Source: Antitrichia curtipendula (Eukaryota; Streptophyta; Bryopsida; Hypnales; Leucodontaceae). Taken from it: 64,000 nucleotides of DNA. Below are positions 11,505-22,738 of this stretch, piece by piece; the stretch's first letter is position 1, and each line of letters begins with the position of its first letter. The stretch covers positions 23,826,696 through 23,890,695 of the forward strand of contig OX579638.1 in NCBI GenBank assembly GCA_951230915.1, given 5' to 3'. Both the position numbers and the translations under genes were made by a program. The notes beneath the pieces are model-generated. The model searched no databases. It had not been told where the DNA came from and saw only the letters and a program-made list of their open reading frames with translations.

Positions 11505-12934
11505 CTACCCTTTCACGAAGTACTTTGAATCCCACTCCTCATTCCAAATCTTTTGTGCTATCCATCCTGCGGAATATGTATCAGCTGCTACACTATACAG
11601 ATGCCTTCGTTGCATCACTTCTAGCAAATTCTCTGAAGCTGCACTTCCGTATACATAGAACAATTCCGGAGCAACAAATTTTTAACCTGCTTCACTTTCG
11701 CTAGCTTTTCCATGCTGTCATAGCCATATTTTGATGGCTCCTTCTCAATAACTTGGCTTGATATTCCCCAATCACATATACCAATGTATATTGTATTCTT
11801 CTTCCAAGGGTCGAAATGTAGCAACACATTGGATGGAGATAAATCGTTGTGCATGTAGTTCTCATTGTCACATTTCTAGACTGTCACAAGCAAAGACAAC
11901 GCCAGCGCAACGCGATTCTTCCTATACGTTGCAACCCATTCCAGTTGGACTTTGCTCAGCTCTGAGTCATGTTGCTTAACAATGTCTTCGATTTCCAGCG
12001 TCTCAGAAATCTTGTTGTCCATATTCTTCCAAAAACTCGCCAAAGATCCACCATTCCACCACAACGAATAACCGGCCATTGTTTTGGGATTCAAATACGA
12101 AAGTCTGATGATGCCCGGATGCTTCACGGGACATCCTCCAGCCTCATTTATGATTTCCAAACGTTTCTTCTTCTGATTCTCTTCTTTGAGACGTTTCTCG
12201 GCAAAATCCATCCACATTGGCATGTTGTTCAGTCTTGTGATGTGCACCTTCATCACAGTCCCATACCCTCCTTCCGTTGTAAATCCCGGCATTTGTACAA
12301 CTTTTACTGAGCTGTCAAGCCACTGAAACGTTCCACTAACGCAGTGCGTCAATATAGCATTCTCCATCGATTCCTTCCATGGTAATTTTCCTCGTGCCCG
12401 TGATTTTGAAAATCCTTGGCAAAATGTCTCTATCATCGATAGTTTTGCAAAAAGTTCTTGGTCTGCAACATCCCAGTCAGTTCTATTCTCCTTTTTATTA
12501 GCATCGTAACGCCATTGCGTCACGATATTTGTTGCCAAAGCCTTCACAGTTTTATCGAGCCACTCCAAAGCTAACCAATAATCTTGGTAATTGTTGAAGT
12601 CTTCAGATGATTCCATAGTGACTTCAATCTCGTAACGCAGCTTGTCCAAGAGTTTGTGGTAACCATTTTCGTTCTTGCTGACATACTCCCTCTCCAACAT
12701 TGCTAAACTCCGTCGTCGATAAAAATCCACACCTATTGACCGTGCCTTTTGTGTGTACTCTATTGGAGGCCAATCGGGTCGCGGCGATTTTACTTTCTTA
12801 TGACTTGATGATGTCGGATTCGAAGAAGATGACGGTTGAGTGTTCTGCTCGGCAACAACTATTTCTTCGATGGGCATATCCAAGTCCCAGGGCATTGGGC
12901 GTTTCCCCGTCGAACCACTTCTTGATGCAGCCAT
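11505..12934 (-). pseudogene. Serine/threonine-type protein kinase pseudogene
   Basis: Starts at MAASRSGSTGKRPMPW, with a long Ser-rich N-terminus. The kinase domain occupies the C-terminal half: a Gly-rich loop (TEGGYGTVMKV), a candidate ATP-binding Lys in FAEKRLKEEN, the catalytic loop HNDLSPSNVLL (HND instead of HRD, catalytic Asp kept), CDWGIS in place of DFG, and APE (FVAPELFYVYG). It ends with a DTYSAGW helix that corresponds to the usual DVYSFG. Two lesions are visible: an in-frame TAG at 11876-11878, just before the catalytic loop (probably from CAG), and a frameshift in an A-run near 11680 between DWG and APE. About 476 codons in total. The start lies about 170 bp from a GC-rich array shared with the divergent gene at 13370. 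Atypical motifs suggest a fast-evolving, possibly element-borne kinase. Confidence 0.8.
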
Positions 12935-13084
12935 AGTATTCGAAATTTTTTTGAAAATCTCCCGTACAAATAAAGGGCCAGAACTGTGCACCCTCCGACT
13001 CACTTTATAGGCCGCAAATCGCGAACTAACACGTGAGGCTAAAGGTGAACGCCTGGCAACGTGGAAATGAGCACGGGGGGAATA

Positions 13085-13245
13085 TATAGGGTTTTCCCAC
13101 AAGCGTCCCCGCCCTGGACAAAGCGTCCCCGCCCTTTCACGAGTACGTCCCCGCCCTGGTGCCGAGTACGTCCCCGCCCTGGTCACCCGTCCCCGCCCTG
13201 GTGCGAGTACGTCCCCGCCCTGCGTGAGCGCCCCGGTATATAAGG
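13085..13245. promoter_or_regulatory. Bidirectional promoter: GC-rich CCCCGCCC array with TATA boxes on both sides
   Basis: Six or seven imperfect copies of (GAGTAC)GTCCCCGCCCTGG at 13106-13222 between divergent genes. On the plus side a TATA box (GGTATATAAGGACG, about 13231) precedes the ATG at 13370. On the minus side CCCTATATATTC (about 13080-13092) faces the kinase gene. The CCCCGCCC core resembles a GC box and ACGT is a common plant bZIP core. The same array and the same TATATAAGGACG string recur before the hAT gene at 18.6-19.0 kb, which supports a promoter role. No factor can be assigned. Confidence 0.65.
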
Positions 13246-13369
13246 ACGTGCCTGCCTCCTCATTTTCTGCCCTTTGAACTCCCTCGTGCACCACCTCTGA
13301 GCTGGTTGCCTCGGCGTCTCTGTGGGCCTTCATCAGATTTTACGCCATTTTTTCCACAAACTTCGTGCG

Positions 13370-14290
13370 ATGGACACATCACCACGGATGACGGATACAG
13401 AGGAAGAGAAAACAAAGAAGAAAAGTGGACAGATTCAGAAGAAGCGGATGCATGTTTTACGAAACCCGCTAAAAATTGCTTTCAAGGGGTGGGAAGAAGT
13501 ACCGGACCCGTGGACCATGGAAACGTATGCGGAATACATTCAGTGGTGTCACATCGACAAGGCCTTTCCTGAAGAATGACACCACTACCACAGATACTTC
13601 CACAAAGCAAATTTGTGATATTGCTTGAATGATGCATTCAAAAATCGGTGCATTGAAGTCTACCAAATTCTTTACAGTAGAGCGAAGGTGGAGTGCAATG
13701 AAGTTCAATTTTGCATTGCAAGAGGGGTACACGCAGAGGTCGCGCTAGGAAAGAGGGTGGATTGGTCAACCATGAAGGAGAGAGGAACAAAAATTAAAGT
13801 TCCTCATCCAAGCAATGGACTGATTCCAATGGGTGTTCTAACGTTTCCCGAAGGTGGATTGGGGCACTTGAAGACAATCGTAAATCGTCCTACAGCTCAT
13901 GATGACACAGAGGATTCTACGACGGATGACGATTCAGATGGAACACGTACTCCAGCGCGTCCTTTGACGGCCAAAGGGGAACAACATGGTAGGCGGAGGA
14001 GGGCCCTACAATTTGCTCGAGATCCTCAACCGCAATATGAATTCCAAAACGAAGTGCACGAAGAAGTTTACGCATCAGCCATTGAAGAAGGAAGAAATGT
14101 ATATGATACAATCTCGGCCTTGAGGAATGAACTTGCTGAAAAGCACAAAGAAATCCAACGTCTGCAGGATTACAGGCTCACGTCGAAAGCGGCGTTGGAA
14201 GAAAAGAACCAAGTCATCAATAAGCTCTCACAAGAAATTGCACGATTGGAACATGCTTTACAACTTGCTACGTCAAGGAATTACGAATGA
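13370..14290 (+). pseudogene. Coiled-coil protein gene, unknown function, two nonsense codons
   Basis: Starts at MDTSPRMTDTEEEKTKKK, 136 bp after a TATA box. The frame runs to 14290 except for TGA at 13577-13579 and 13616-13618, both compatible with CGA to TGA. The N-terminal half has GWEEVPDPWTMETYAEY and a compact basic/aromatic region. The middle is acidic (DDTEDSTTDDDSD). The last 90 residues, from about RNELAEKHKEIQRLQDYRL, form a heptad-like coiled coil. About 306 codons. It is divergent from the kinase pseudogene and shares its promoter array, so the two were probably co-expressed. I do not recognise the family. Confidence 0.6.
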
Positions 14291-15073
14291 GTGTTTTACA
14301 TAGCAATTGTAAATTACGGAGCCGCTTTATTGACTTAGTTAGCAATATCCAATTACATAGCTATCTCGAGGTTTTTAAATTTTCATGTTCTTTTTTAGTT
14401 CTGTACAGTTGTGCTCATGTAATGAGACAATTTTTATCAATAAATTCATATTCTACGATATTACCCATCTAAAATACAAAAATTATTTTTGGCTAAAGAT
14501 GTGTCACTTGCAATATTGGATTGCTTCATTTCATATACATTTATTGTGTTGGTTTAGGGTTCATACTTATTTTTACTAAAACATTTCATATCTTGACCAT
14601 ACTTTTGTAAAGTATTGAAATTCAGGGATGTTTGGTTGAATTTTTTATGAAACAATTCTTGTTGAATTTTTGAATTTTGAATAACATACCCAAAATTGGC
14701 TTTTTGCACAATGTCTTTTTAAAAAATAACCCTGGTCCATTAGGTGTTAATGCAATAAAAAGAAATTGTTTAGAAAAACAATTAAAGTACATAATTCATA
14801 TAAATATTAATTAGTGCGTGAATTCTAATCCAACAATGTGTATATTGAAATGTGTCTTTCAATATAATTTTTACTTCTTTTCATTTTTTAATTCTATTTC
14901 TTGATCTAATTGTCAAACTTTTGCATTCATAAGAAATTCATTTTGCTCTTTTGCAAACTTTTAGACATTTCATATGTATACAGTGTCATTTTAATTTTTT
15001 GGGTGTATATTTGTATTGTATGCACATTCCTTATGAATTGAATGGCTCTTGTTTTTTGTGAGTTAAAGTGTAA
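14291..15073. other. AT-rich intergenic DNA
   Basis: 3' flank of the coiled-coil gene. A possible polyadenylation signal AATAAA lies near 14440 (ATCAATAAATTC). Otherwise only AT-rich sequence without repeats that I can define. Confidence 0.45.
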
Positions 15074-16191
15074 CCCCTAAAGGGCCAAGGCCTTTTATGG
15101 CCAAAAGACACTCAAAACTGCCATTTCTATAGCAAAGACTAAGAAAATATTGAAATTCATTTATTTTCACATCTAACCGTAGGATATTACACCTGACTAG
15201 TATAAACTAGTGTGGGAAAAAAACAGAAATTTTGATTGAACAAATTGCAAGATATTTGCATTTAAAGTAGAAAAAGCAAGCTTTTGAACACATTGAGCGA
15301 CTGGATTTTTTGACTTTGAACATTTTCAACTTAAAATTTTTGCACTACAGAGCTCCGAGCTTTAAATCTTCATAGTGGAGATTTGAGTTCAGAGTCCAAG
15401 AAAAGAAAATAACAAACAGAAAACTTAATTTTCATTCTTAAAACAATTGGTAACTAGATATACATACTAGACAAAATGAACACTGTCTTGTAGTTTCAGG
15501 TGACTTCGACTGAAATTAGTACAATTTTGCCCATTATTAACATTGAATTTAAAATTTTTTATATTGTAAAATTGAATTGGAAGGCTAGAGAAATAATTTC
15601 AAGAAAAAACCACTACATTTTCATCCTTCAAAAAAGTCATTAGTACAAATAGTCCAAAATTTTACAAAAAACAAAATTGTCAATACCTCAAAGGTGGAGT
15701 TGAAACACAAAGATCCCGACGGTGAGTTTGTTTTAAAAAACAAGGTCAACCCTATCCAACAATTATTTATGAGAAACTATGAAAATTGCATTAAAAAACA
15801 AATCTTTTAAGTTAATTTTTGAAGAAGACGCTTAGATTGAACAAAAAACAAGATTGTCCGTAACTTTCTTGTCTCCATTCCAAATATAATGAATGAAAGC
15901 GGCACACATATATAGAAATAAAATATTTTAGGAAAAAACTTCAAAACTCTTAATTTCGAATTTTTGATATTTTGCGGGGTTGCTTGCCGACCTCTGTTTT
16001 GATATTATTGTGCCAAAACTTGTGCTCCCGGGCACCGATTGAAATAAAAATTATATTCCCATAAAGCTTATGTGTTTCTCTAGTTTCACAAAAAGTTTCT
16101 GAATATCGTGATAAAATTTGAACAATTTGGAGCTTTGTAGCCTACCACATATTGCATTTTGTCTCCCTTAGGAAGAATGGGACTTTTTGAA
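15074..16191 (-). mobile_element. TTAA-flanked non-autonomous DNA element, inverted copy
   Basis: The left boundary is GTAA followed by CCCCTAAAGGGCC and a CACTCAAAACTGCCATT block. The right boundary is an inverted end related to CCTCTAAAGGGCCATTGTCC, abutting TTAA at 16192-16195. End sequences and interior match the family copies at 23.7, 36.4, 36.6 and 37.7 kb. The element has no coding capacity. A TTAA target and terminal CCYCTAAAG resemble piggyBac-type non-autonomous elements, but no transposase of that kind is in the window. Confidence 0.6.
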
Positions 16192-16409
16192 TTAATAACT
16201 CTCAAACCCCCAAATTCCTTCAAAGGTGTCATGACTCGACTTTGGACACTTGGATGGGGATGTTGGGCTGGGACTCAAGGATTCAAGAAACCAAAAACAT
16301 TCTAAAGTTGCATTCGCAATAAATCATTTCCAGTTGTATGCACCTTAACTGTATGCACCCTAACTTAGAGGTGGAGCACATGGGAGTTTGTGAGGCAGTT
16401 GCTAAAAGG

Positions 16410-16570
16410 GCGGGGACGCGCATATATACTGCTGGTCCGAACTATTAGCGCTGTCAGGGCGGGGACGTACTCGATGTCAGGGCGGGGACGTACTAATCCA
16501 GGGCGGGGACATACTCGACTTAGGCGGGGACGTACTTGACTTAGGCGGGGACGTACTCGTCGCCGGCGGT
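16410..16570 (-). promoter_or_regulatory. GC-rich GGGCGGGGACGTACT array, reverse orientation, with TATA-like sequence
   Basis: Five or six copies of GGGCGGGGACGTACTCG-like units at about 16455-16560, plus an isolated GGGCGGGGACGCG at about 16408. On the minus strand a TATATATG box (near 16420) lies downstream of the array, mirroring the array-TATA order at 13.1 and 18.9 kb. No gene is found in the direction it faces, so it may be the orphaned end of a lost element. Confidence 0.5.
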
Positions 16571-16945
16571 AGTTAGAGAAAATTAGAATCTACAAATGAG
16601 ATTTTGGAGGATTTACCTTGTATCTTGCATTTAATGTCACTCATCTATTATTTCATGTGAGTTGTCAAAGACCCATGAAGCTCCCATTAGCCAAGAGAAA
16701 AATAAATTAACATTACTAATAGTTAAAAGGATAAATGAAGAAAAATTGTCAAACCCGAAACCCTTACCCTAAATCCTAAACCGTTTCACAACACAATAAG
16801 AAATGCTCACATATCATTAAATTCCAACCCTTGTAAAATGAGTCCAACAAAATTTCATTTGATACTCAAACATTTTTATCTCTACACATATGGTAAGTTG
16901 GTAACACCGTTATTTTCTTCATTTGTTTCTATAACTTATATCCCG
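16571..16945. other. AT-rich spacer
   Basis: Nothing recognisable apart from a degenerate telomere-like run (AAACCCTTACCCTAAATCC) near 16758-16785. Confidence 0.4.
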
Positions 16946-17530
16946 TCGTAAAATTAGTCCAATTTTTTATTTATTCAAGTCTCTCTTTTGTTTATGTCCC
17001 CCCATATGGTGAATCCAATTTTTTATTTATTCAAGTCTCTCTTTCCTTTATGTCCCCCCATAAAGTTAATCCAATTTTTTATTTATTCAAGTCTCTCTTT
17101 TGTTTATGTCTCCGCATATGGTAAATCCAATTTTTTATTTATTCAAGTCTCTCTTTTGTTTATGTCCCCGCATATGATCAATCCAATTTTTTATTTATTC
17201 AAGTCTCTCTTTTGTTTATGTCCCCCCCATATGATCAATCCAATTTTTTATTTATTCAAGTCTCTCTTTTGTTTATGTCCCCCCATAAAGTTAATCCAAT
17301 TTTTTATTTATTCAAGTCTCTCTTTTGTTTATGTCCCCCCATATGGTTAATCCAATTTTTTATTTATTCAAGTCTCTCTTTTGTTTATGTCCCCACATAT
17401 GCTTAATCCAATTTTTTATTTATTCAAGTCTCTCTTTTGTTTATGTCCCCCCATATGGTGAATCCAATTTTTTATTTATTCAAGTCTCTTTTTTGTTTAT
17501 GTCCCCCCATATGGTTAATCCAATTTTATT
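16946..17530. repeat. Minisatellite, about 58-60-bp unit, about 10 copies
   Basis: Highly regular tandem units containing TTTTTTATTTATTCAAGTC, TCTCTTTTGTTTATGTCC and a CCCCATATGGT or CCCCATAAAGT variant. Short open frames across the array are a by-product of the near multiple-of-three period. I see no sign of a real protein. Confidence 0.93.
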
Positions 17531-18165
17531 CATTTGATTCTCTAATTCATCTATCCCACTTCACATTTTTATCTCAAAATTTCTTTCATTTGCTTTTGTA
17601 ACTTATATGTCTTCCTCCATGTGATGCATCTCGTAGTTTGTTTTTTTGTTTCTCTAACTTCTTCATGTACCTTCATTTCGAGAGACCGTTCATTTCTTAC
17701 ACCCATTTATTCTATGATTTTTTTATTCGCTCATTTCTTCCTTCCATTTTTGTGCCACTCTTTAAATGTATAGCCTTCCTTTTAAAAAACCGGCTGCAAT
17801 GTCTCTCTATGGATTCTACACATTTTTGTCTAATCTTTTATGTTGTTGCAATTCTCATTAGCATTTTTTTTCCAATTCATGTGTAATTTATTTGATGTTT
17901 CACGTTTTTGACAAATTCAACGTTTCTTCAATTTATCTGTTATACACAATTTCTGAAATACTAGAACCGTATTTTTTGTAGCGATTATCTTTGATATTTA
18001 GAATGATGTAGTGAATGAGTAATCAATGGTTGAATACTTCATGTCTTGGGAAATCTGCAAAAATGGAGGGTAGCTGTAGAGTGCAAGTACAAGTATTTGA
18101 AATCTCTTCCCTCCAAGGTTTTGAGGAGGGAAACCCAAAACTCATTTGAACACTCTTCCGCCTAG
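17531..18165. other. AT-rich spacer
   Basis: T-rich plus strand without tandem structure or a credible gene. Confidence 0.4.
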
Positions 18166-18310
18166 CGTCCCCGCCCTGATGAGTATGTCCCCGCCCTGGC
18201 AAAGTACGTCCCCTCCCTGACGAAGTATGTCCCCGCCCTGACGAAGTACGTCCCCGCCCTGACAAAGTACGTCCCCGTCCAGACGTCCCCACCCTGAAGT
18301 CCCCGCCCAT
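18166..18310 (+). promoter_or_regulatory. GC-rich GTCCCCGCCCTGA array, forward copy
   Basis: About eight units of GTACGTCCCCGCCCTGA type with small changes (TATGTCC, CCCCTCCC). The array is followed by GC-rich microsatellite-like DNA (CCCGCCCG and CACGCACG runs) to about 18440. No TATA box of the TATATAAGGACG type follows directly. Confidence 0.6.
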
Positions 18311-18454
18311 CGCCCCCACCCGAACGCCTTCTGGTGTGTCACACCCGGACTTCCAACTCCCGACTCCCGCACTCCCACACTCCGCACTCCCGCCCGCCCG
18401 CCCGCACGCACTCCCCCACGCACGCACGCACTTCCGCACCACAAGACGTTCGGG

Positions 18455-18705
18455 CGAAAACGTCAGGGCGGGGACGTACTCATTAGGGCGGGGACGTACT
18501 AAGTCAGGGCGGGGACGTACTTCATGGGCGGGGACGCTGGGATGCAGAGATCAAACTCCCGACTCCCGCACTCCCGACTCGAGGGACTCGGGAGTTTGAT
18601 CTTTGCATCCCAGCGTCCCCACCCTAGCGTCCCCGCCCCAGCGTCCCCGCCCATGAAGTACGTCCCCGCCCTAACTCAGTACGTCCCCGCCCTAATGAGT
18701 ACGTC
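18455..18705. repeat. Foldback (inverted repeat) of GC-rich array and unique sequence
   Basis: The left arm (GGGCGGGGACGTACT units, then GCTGGGATGCAGAGATCAAA) is mirrored on the right by TTTGATCTTTGCATCCCAGC and GTCCCCGCCC units. The order of unit spacers also matches (TCATTAGGG, AAGTCAGGG and ACTTCATGGG against CCCATGAAGT, CCCTAACTC and CCCTAATGA). The centre is at about 18577. The right arm has one insertion of about 30 bp made of extra GTCCCC units. This is the expected shape of two element ends joined head to head, or of a foldback element. Confidence 0.75.
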
Positions 18706-18965
18706 CCCGCCCCAGCGTCCCCGTCCGAACTGAGTACGTCCCCGCCCTGACTCAGTACGTCCCCGCCTGGACATCCCCGCCCCTCGAGTACGTCCCGACC
18801 CTGACGTCCTCGCCCAAACTCTCGAGCACATCGAATACGTCCCCGTCTTGGCCAATTTTTTTATTACTTCAATCGAATAAGTCCCCGCCCTCACGCAGTA
18901 CGTCCCCGCCCCGACCGAGTACGTCCCCGCCCTTGTGTAGTACGTCCGCGCCCTTACATAGAGTC
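18608..18965 (+). promoter_or_regulatory. Long GC-rich array upstream of the hAT gene
   Basis: About fifteen GTACGTCCCCGCCCTGA-like units spread over 18608-18965, broken by a short AT-rich stretch near 18850. A TATA box follows at about 18985. Its orientation and its distance to the TATA box match the array at 13.1 kb. In hAT elements tandem subterminal motifs are often transposase-binding sites, so the array could serve as promoter, as transposase-binding end, or both. Confidence 0.6.
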
Positions 18966-18983
18966 CTGCCAGCCACCACAAGG

Positions 18984-18998
18984 GAGTATATAAGGACG
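18984..18998 (+). promoter_or_regulatory. TATA box of the hAT gene
   Basis: GAGTATATAAGGACGAG. The core TATATAAGGACG is identical to the TATA box before the coiled-coil gene at 13231, in the same position just after a GC-rich array. Confidence 0.6.
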
Positions 18999-19233
18999 AG
19001 TAGGCAAAACTAAAGGCACGTTTTCCCCTGGACCTCATCATTCTCGGACCTCTCAGAGCTCCTTGATAGAGTTTATTGGGTGGAAAGCGGCCTTGGTTCT
19101 CGGCTGAGGTGATGTAAAAATCAATTCAAGCAGGGAACCGACGCTAATTACTTTCACAGGTACAAAGTTGTAGAAGACAATACAAACACAAGTGAAGAGT
19201 TTGAACTTGTAGGTTGTGATTGCGACAAATTGA

Positions 19234-22200
19234 AAAACCACAAGAGAATGGGATCCGTGGTATGATTTCTCTGCTGATGGATCTAAAGTCACATGTGTCT
19301 TTTGTGGCGGGACAACGGCTTACAAACATGAGCGTGCTTTTGCACACTACGGTTATAAAGCAAGAAGTGAGCGAGCAATGTGTTCCAAAATACCTCGAGC
19401 GGTGAGACATAAATTTGCCAACTGCGCTGGATTTGTTCCACAACGTACAAATTTGGAGGACCCGCACGACGGTGAATCAATTCCGAGCGATCCATCCGTA
19501 GCAGCTCCAAATGTTGCCACGGAAAATATAAACGAACCTGCTCAGAATGAAGGACAAGGAGGGGGAAGAAGGCTTTTGGAGGTTCCAAATGAAAATGAAG
19601 ACCGACTACCAAGATCGAATAGTGAAGCAGCATCGAATTTCACAAGATCAAGATCATTACGTCAACAACAAATGGTAGATGCCTTCAACATTGCAAAGAG
19701 GAAAGAGTTGGATGAAAAGTGGGCAAGCTTTTTTTATGAGGCAAATGTACCCTTCAACATTACAAGAAATCCCGCTTTCATTGAGGCAGTGAAGGCAACT
19801 TCTTTGGCACGATTTGAATATTCTCCACCTCCGTACCACCAATTGAGAACAAACTTGATCGAACCGAAGAAGCTGCAGATTGAGAATGAGATATCTGCAA
19901 GAACAAGTTTTGCAGTAAAATTATGGGGTAACGATTTGCACGGATGGTTGGGACGATGTGAATTGACGGCCTCTCATGAATGTCATGATGTCATGTCCCG
20001 CAGGTGATGTGTTTATGGGGTCCATCAACACTACAGGGGAGAACAAGACGATGGTCTATATAGCAGACCAATTGAAAACCTTCATCGAGAAAGTGGGTCC
20101 CAATAATGTAACTCAAATTTGTACAGACAATGCGAGTAACATGCTCGGTGCAATGGATGACGTAGTTCGCACATACCCGCACATCTTTAAGCAAGGGTGC
20201 GCGGCACATGCACTGGATTTGTTGCTTGAAGATTGGGCCAAGTTGCCGGATTTCAAAGATTTAATTGCAAGGGCGAAGACAGTGTGCAATTATATCAGAA
20301 ATCACCATGCAACAATGTCAACTTTCCGGGAGTTGAGTCCAAATTTGCAGCTTGTGGTACCGGTTGAAACTCGTTTTGCTTCGCACTTTCTCATGTTGCA
20401 ACGACTGGTGACACTAAAACCTGTCTTGGAGCAGTTGGGAGGACAACCGCGAGTCCAAAATTATGTTGCAGCACTTCGGAATAGGCAAAACGGACCGCAG
20501 AACCGGAGGGACGCAATGTACGTACTGAATACCATTGATGATTTAGCATTTTGGCAGAGGTGTAAAAATTACGTGTTCATTGTGGAAGACGTTTTGAAGG
20601 CCTTGTGTGTGTTTGATGGACGGGAACCAGCTATGGGCAAGGCATGGATCACAATGCACAGGTTGCGGCGACATGTTTTTCAGCTCAGAGAGGGTCCTTT
20701 CTTCCTTCCGGATCACCTAGCTAAGGTCATGGAAGAGACATTTGAGGAGAGGTGGAACATGTTTTTTACCGACGTGCACTATGCCGGGGCATTGCTGAAT
20801 CCTTATATCAAGGACAACGCAGCTCTAAGGGAAGATGGAACGGCCCTTCGTGCACTACATCGGGTTGTTCAAAAACTGAAGGATGCGGTGGGTGTGCGTT
20901 TTGATGACGTCATACAAGAGTACGTGCAATACGTAGAAGGTGAAGGACCCTATAGTCCTGACGCATCACTGGACATTTGGGAAGCAAAGTTGCTTCCACA
21001 TCGATGGTGGGAAGCAATTGGAGATCGCTTCTTGGCCAAAATTGCGAAGCGCGTTTTAGCCCTTACATGTTCAGCATCATGTTGTGAACGGAATTTCAGT
21101 ATATACTCCTTCGTCCACAATAGGAGCAAAAATCGTCTAGCAGTGGAGAAGGCTGAGACTTTGGTGTACATTTATACCAACAGTCGCGTCCTTTGTCAAA
21201 AACCTGAAGCAGATCCAGTTCGTTGGTATGATTTGAACAACGTATCAGAGGATTCAGATCCGGATGCACTTGGACCCGTTCCAGTCGATGAACCTAACCG
21301 CCATCGAGAATTTGATGCTATGCTAGCGGCAGAAGAAGAAGAGGACGACATGGAAGCGAATCGGCCACCACCTGCACCCCAAGCAAACCCACATGATTGG
21401 AGGCGAGACATGGACCACCGCGAAGAAGCAAGAAACTATTACGGGGAAGAAGACGATATGGAAGATAACATTCATCATGAAGCTTGGGGACCTTGGGCTC
21501 CCAATATTCGTCGTAGTCCATCTCCTATACATCGGGAAGAACAAGAAGATGAAATTGGTAATGAAGTAGATCCTTTTGCTTTTCCTGTAGAAGAGGATGA
21601 AGCCATAGTTGGAGATGACAATGTTCAAAATGACAACAATGACGACGATGAAGACAATGATGATGACATTCCTCCACCTCAAAACAATCGTGGAAATAGA
21701 GATGATGAAAATGGTGGAAATGGAGGAAATGGAGGAAATGCCACAAACCCTACAGTTCTAGACCATGAAGGGCCTACTGAGGATGCTCCAATGATTGTAA
21801 GCGACAACAGGCTGGGCGGACTTAACAACATCACCGCAGATGTACATAGACATTTCAGAGCGAGCCTCGAAAATACAAGGACAAGCGAGACCATCGACAT
21901 AATTGAGCGAACTGGTAATATTCCGAGGCAATTTGATGTCCAACGTGTACGGAACGGAGGGGGCGCTCGAGGAGTCGATCGTATCCATCCACCCTCTTCT
22001 GTAGCAATTCCTAGTACAGTGCAAGAACATCGTACGTTTGTGCCCCCTCGCCGACATTCTTCTCCGAATACATCTGGAAATTCCAATCCCAGACCTTTTC
22101 AAGGAGGGTTAGGCTTAGTGGGAGATGGAAATGTCGTAGTGGATAATGCTCCTAATATCGGAGCAGATGGTAGACCCTCTCAAAGCACTGTAGTCCATGC

Positions 22201-22738
22201 GGTGGGTCAGTATACTACTCGCGGTTCTGGTCGTCGTGGTGGTCGTGGTGGTCGTGGTGGTCGTGGAGGAAGAAACAATGATAGAGACCACGGAGACATA
22301 GTGACAATAGCTCGCAAACGTCCACATCGTGGAATCGGAGCCAGGTTAGCTGAGCAAGAAGTATTGTCATTTTTGCAGACTTATACTCCTGGGCCTACAT
22401 CCTCAACCCCAGCATTTGTGATTCCCGAAGGCCCAGTTATAAATTCTGATGCGGAGGACCCAGATGCTAGAAGACACAAAATGTTGTGGTTGAACCGTAG
22501 CGGTGGAAATAGAATCACGGAGGTCCGCAATGAGAACTCAGAGTTTGAAGGTCAACAAACAGACGGAGATGAACATGTTGGAAGTGAAGATTATGCAGAT
22601 GGAGATGATGAGTACGACGAGGACTGTGATGAAACCCCGGATGATGACGATTTGGTCATTCGCCATGTTCAGCGAGCAGGCCCTTCTACTCAAGCAGTTC
22701 GCCGATCAAGTTGTTTCAAAGATGTAGGCGAACCATGA
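19234..22738 (+). pseudogene. hAT-family transposase pseudogene with BED-type finger, DUF659 and acidic/RGG tail
   Basis: The coding frame opens at 19234, after an in-frame TGA at 19231; an upstream exon is likely. In order: WDPWYDFSADGSKVTCVFCG and a following His/Cys pair (BED-type zinc finger); an acidic linker; a DUF659-type region (FFYEANVPFNITRNP); TDGWDDVN with the first catalytic Asp; CTDNASNM with the second; CAAHALDLLLEDW (hAT insertion-domain signature); and the C-terminal dimerisation block SCCERNFSIYSFVHNRSKN, which includes the catalytic Glu. Two lesions separate the halves: one extra T near 19922 and a TGA at 19964-19966 (CGA expected). Beyond the hAT core lies a tail of about 510 residues, unusually long, with Asp/Asn runs, an RGG-type repeat (GRRGGRGGRGGRGGRNN) and an acidic end. 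The tail is open to the stop at 22736, so the lesions are probably recent. Confidence 0.9.

Noticed and set aside
17000..17537. Open frames of 64-120 codons across the 58-60-bp minisatellite
   Set aside because: They arise because the repeat period is close to a multiple of three; the peptide is a repeated low-complexity string present in overlapping frames.
13085..18965. GC-rich arrays read as a CRISPR-like repeat-spacer array
   Set aside because: Units are degenerate, spacers are 2-5 bp and not unique, and this is a plant nuclear sequence.
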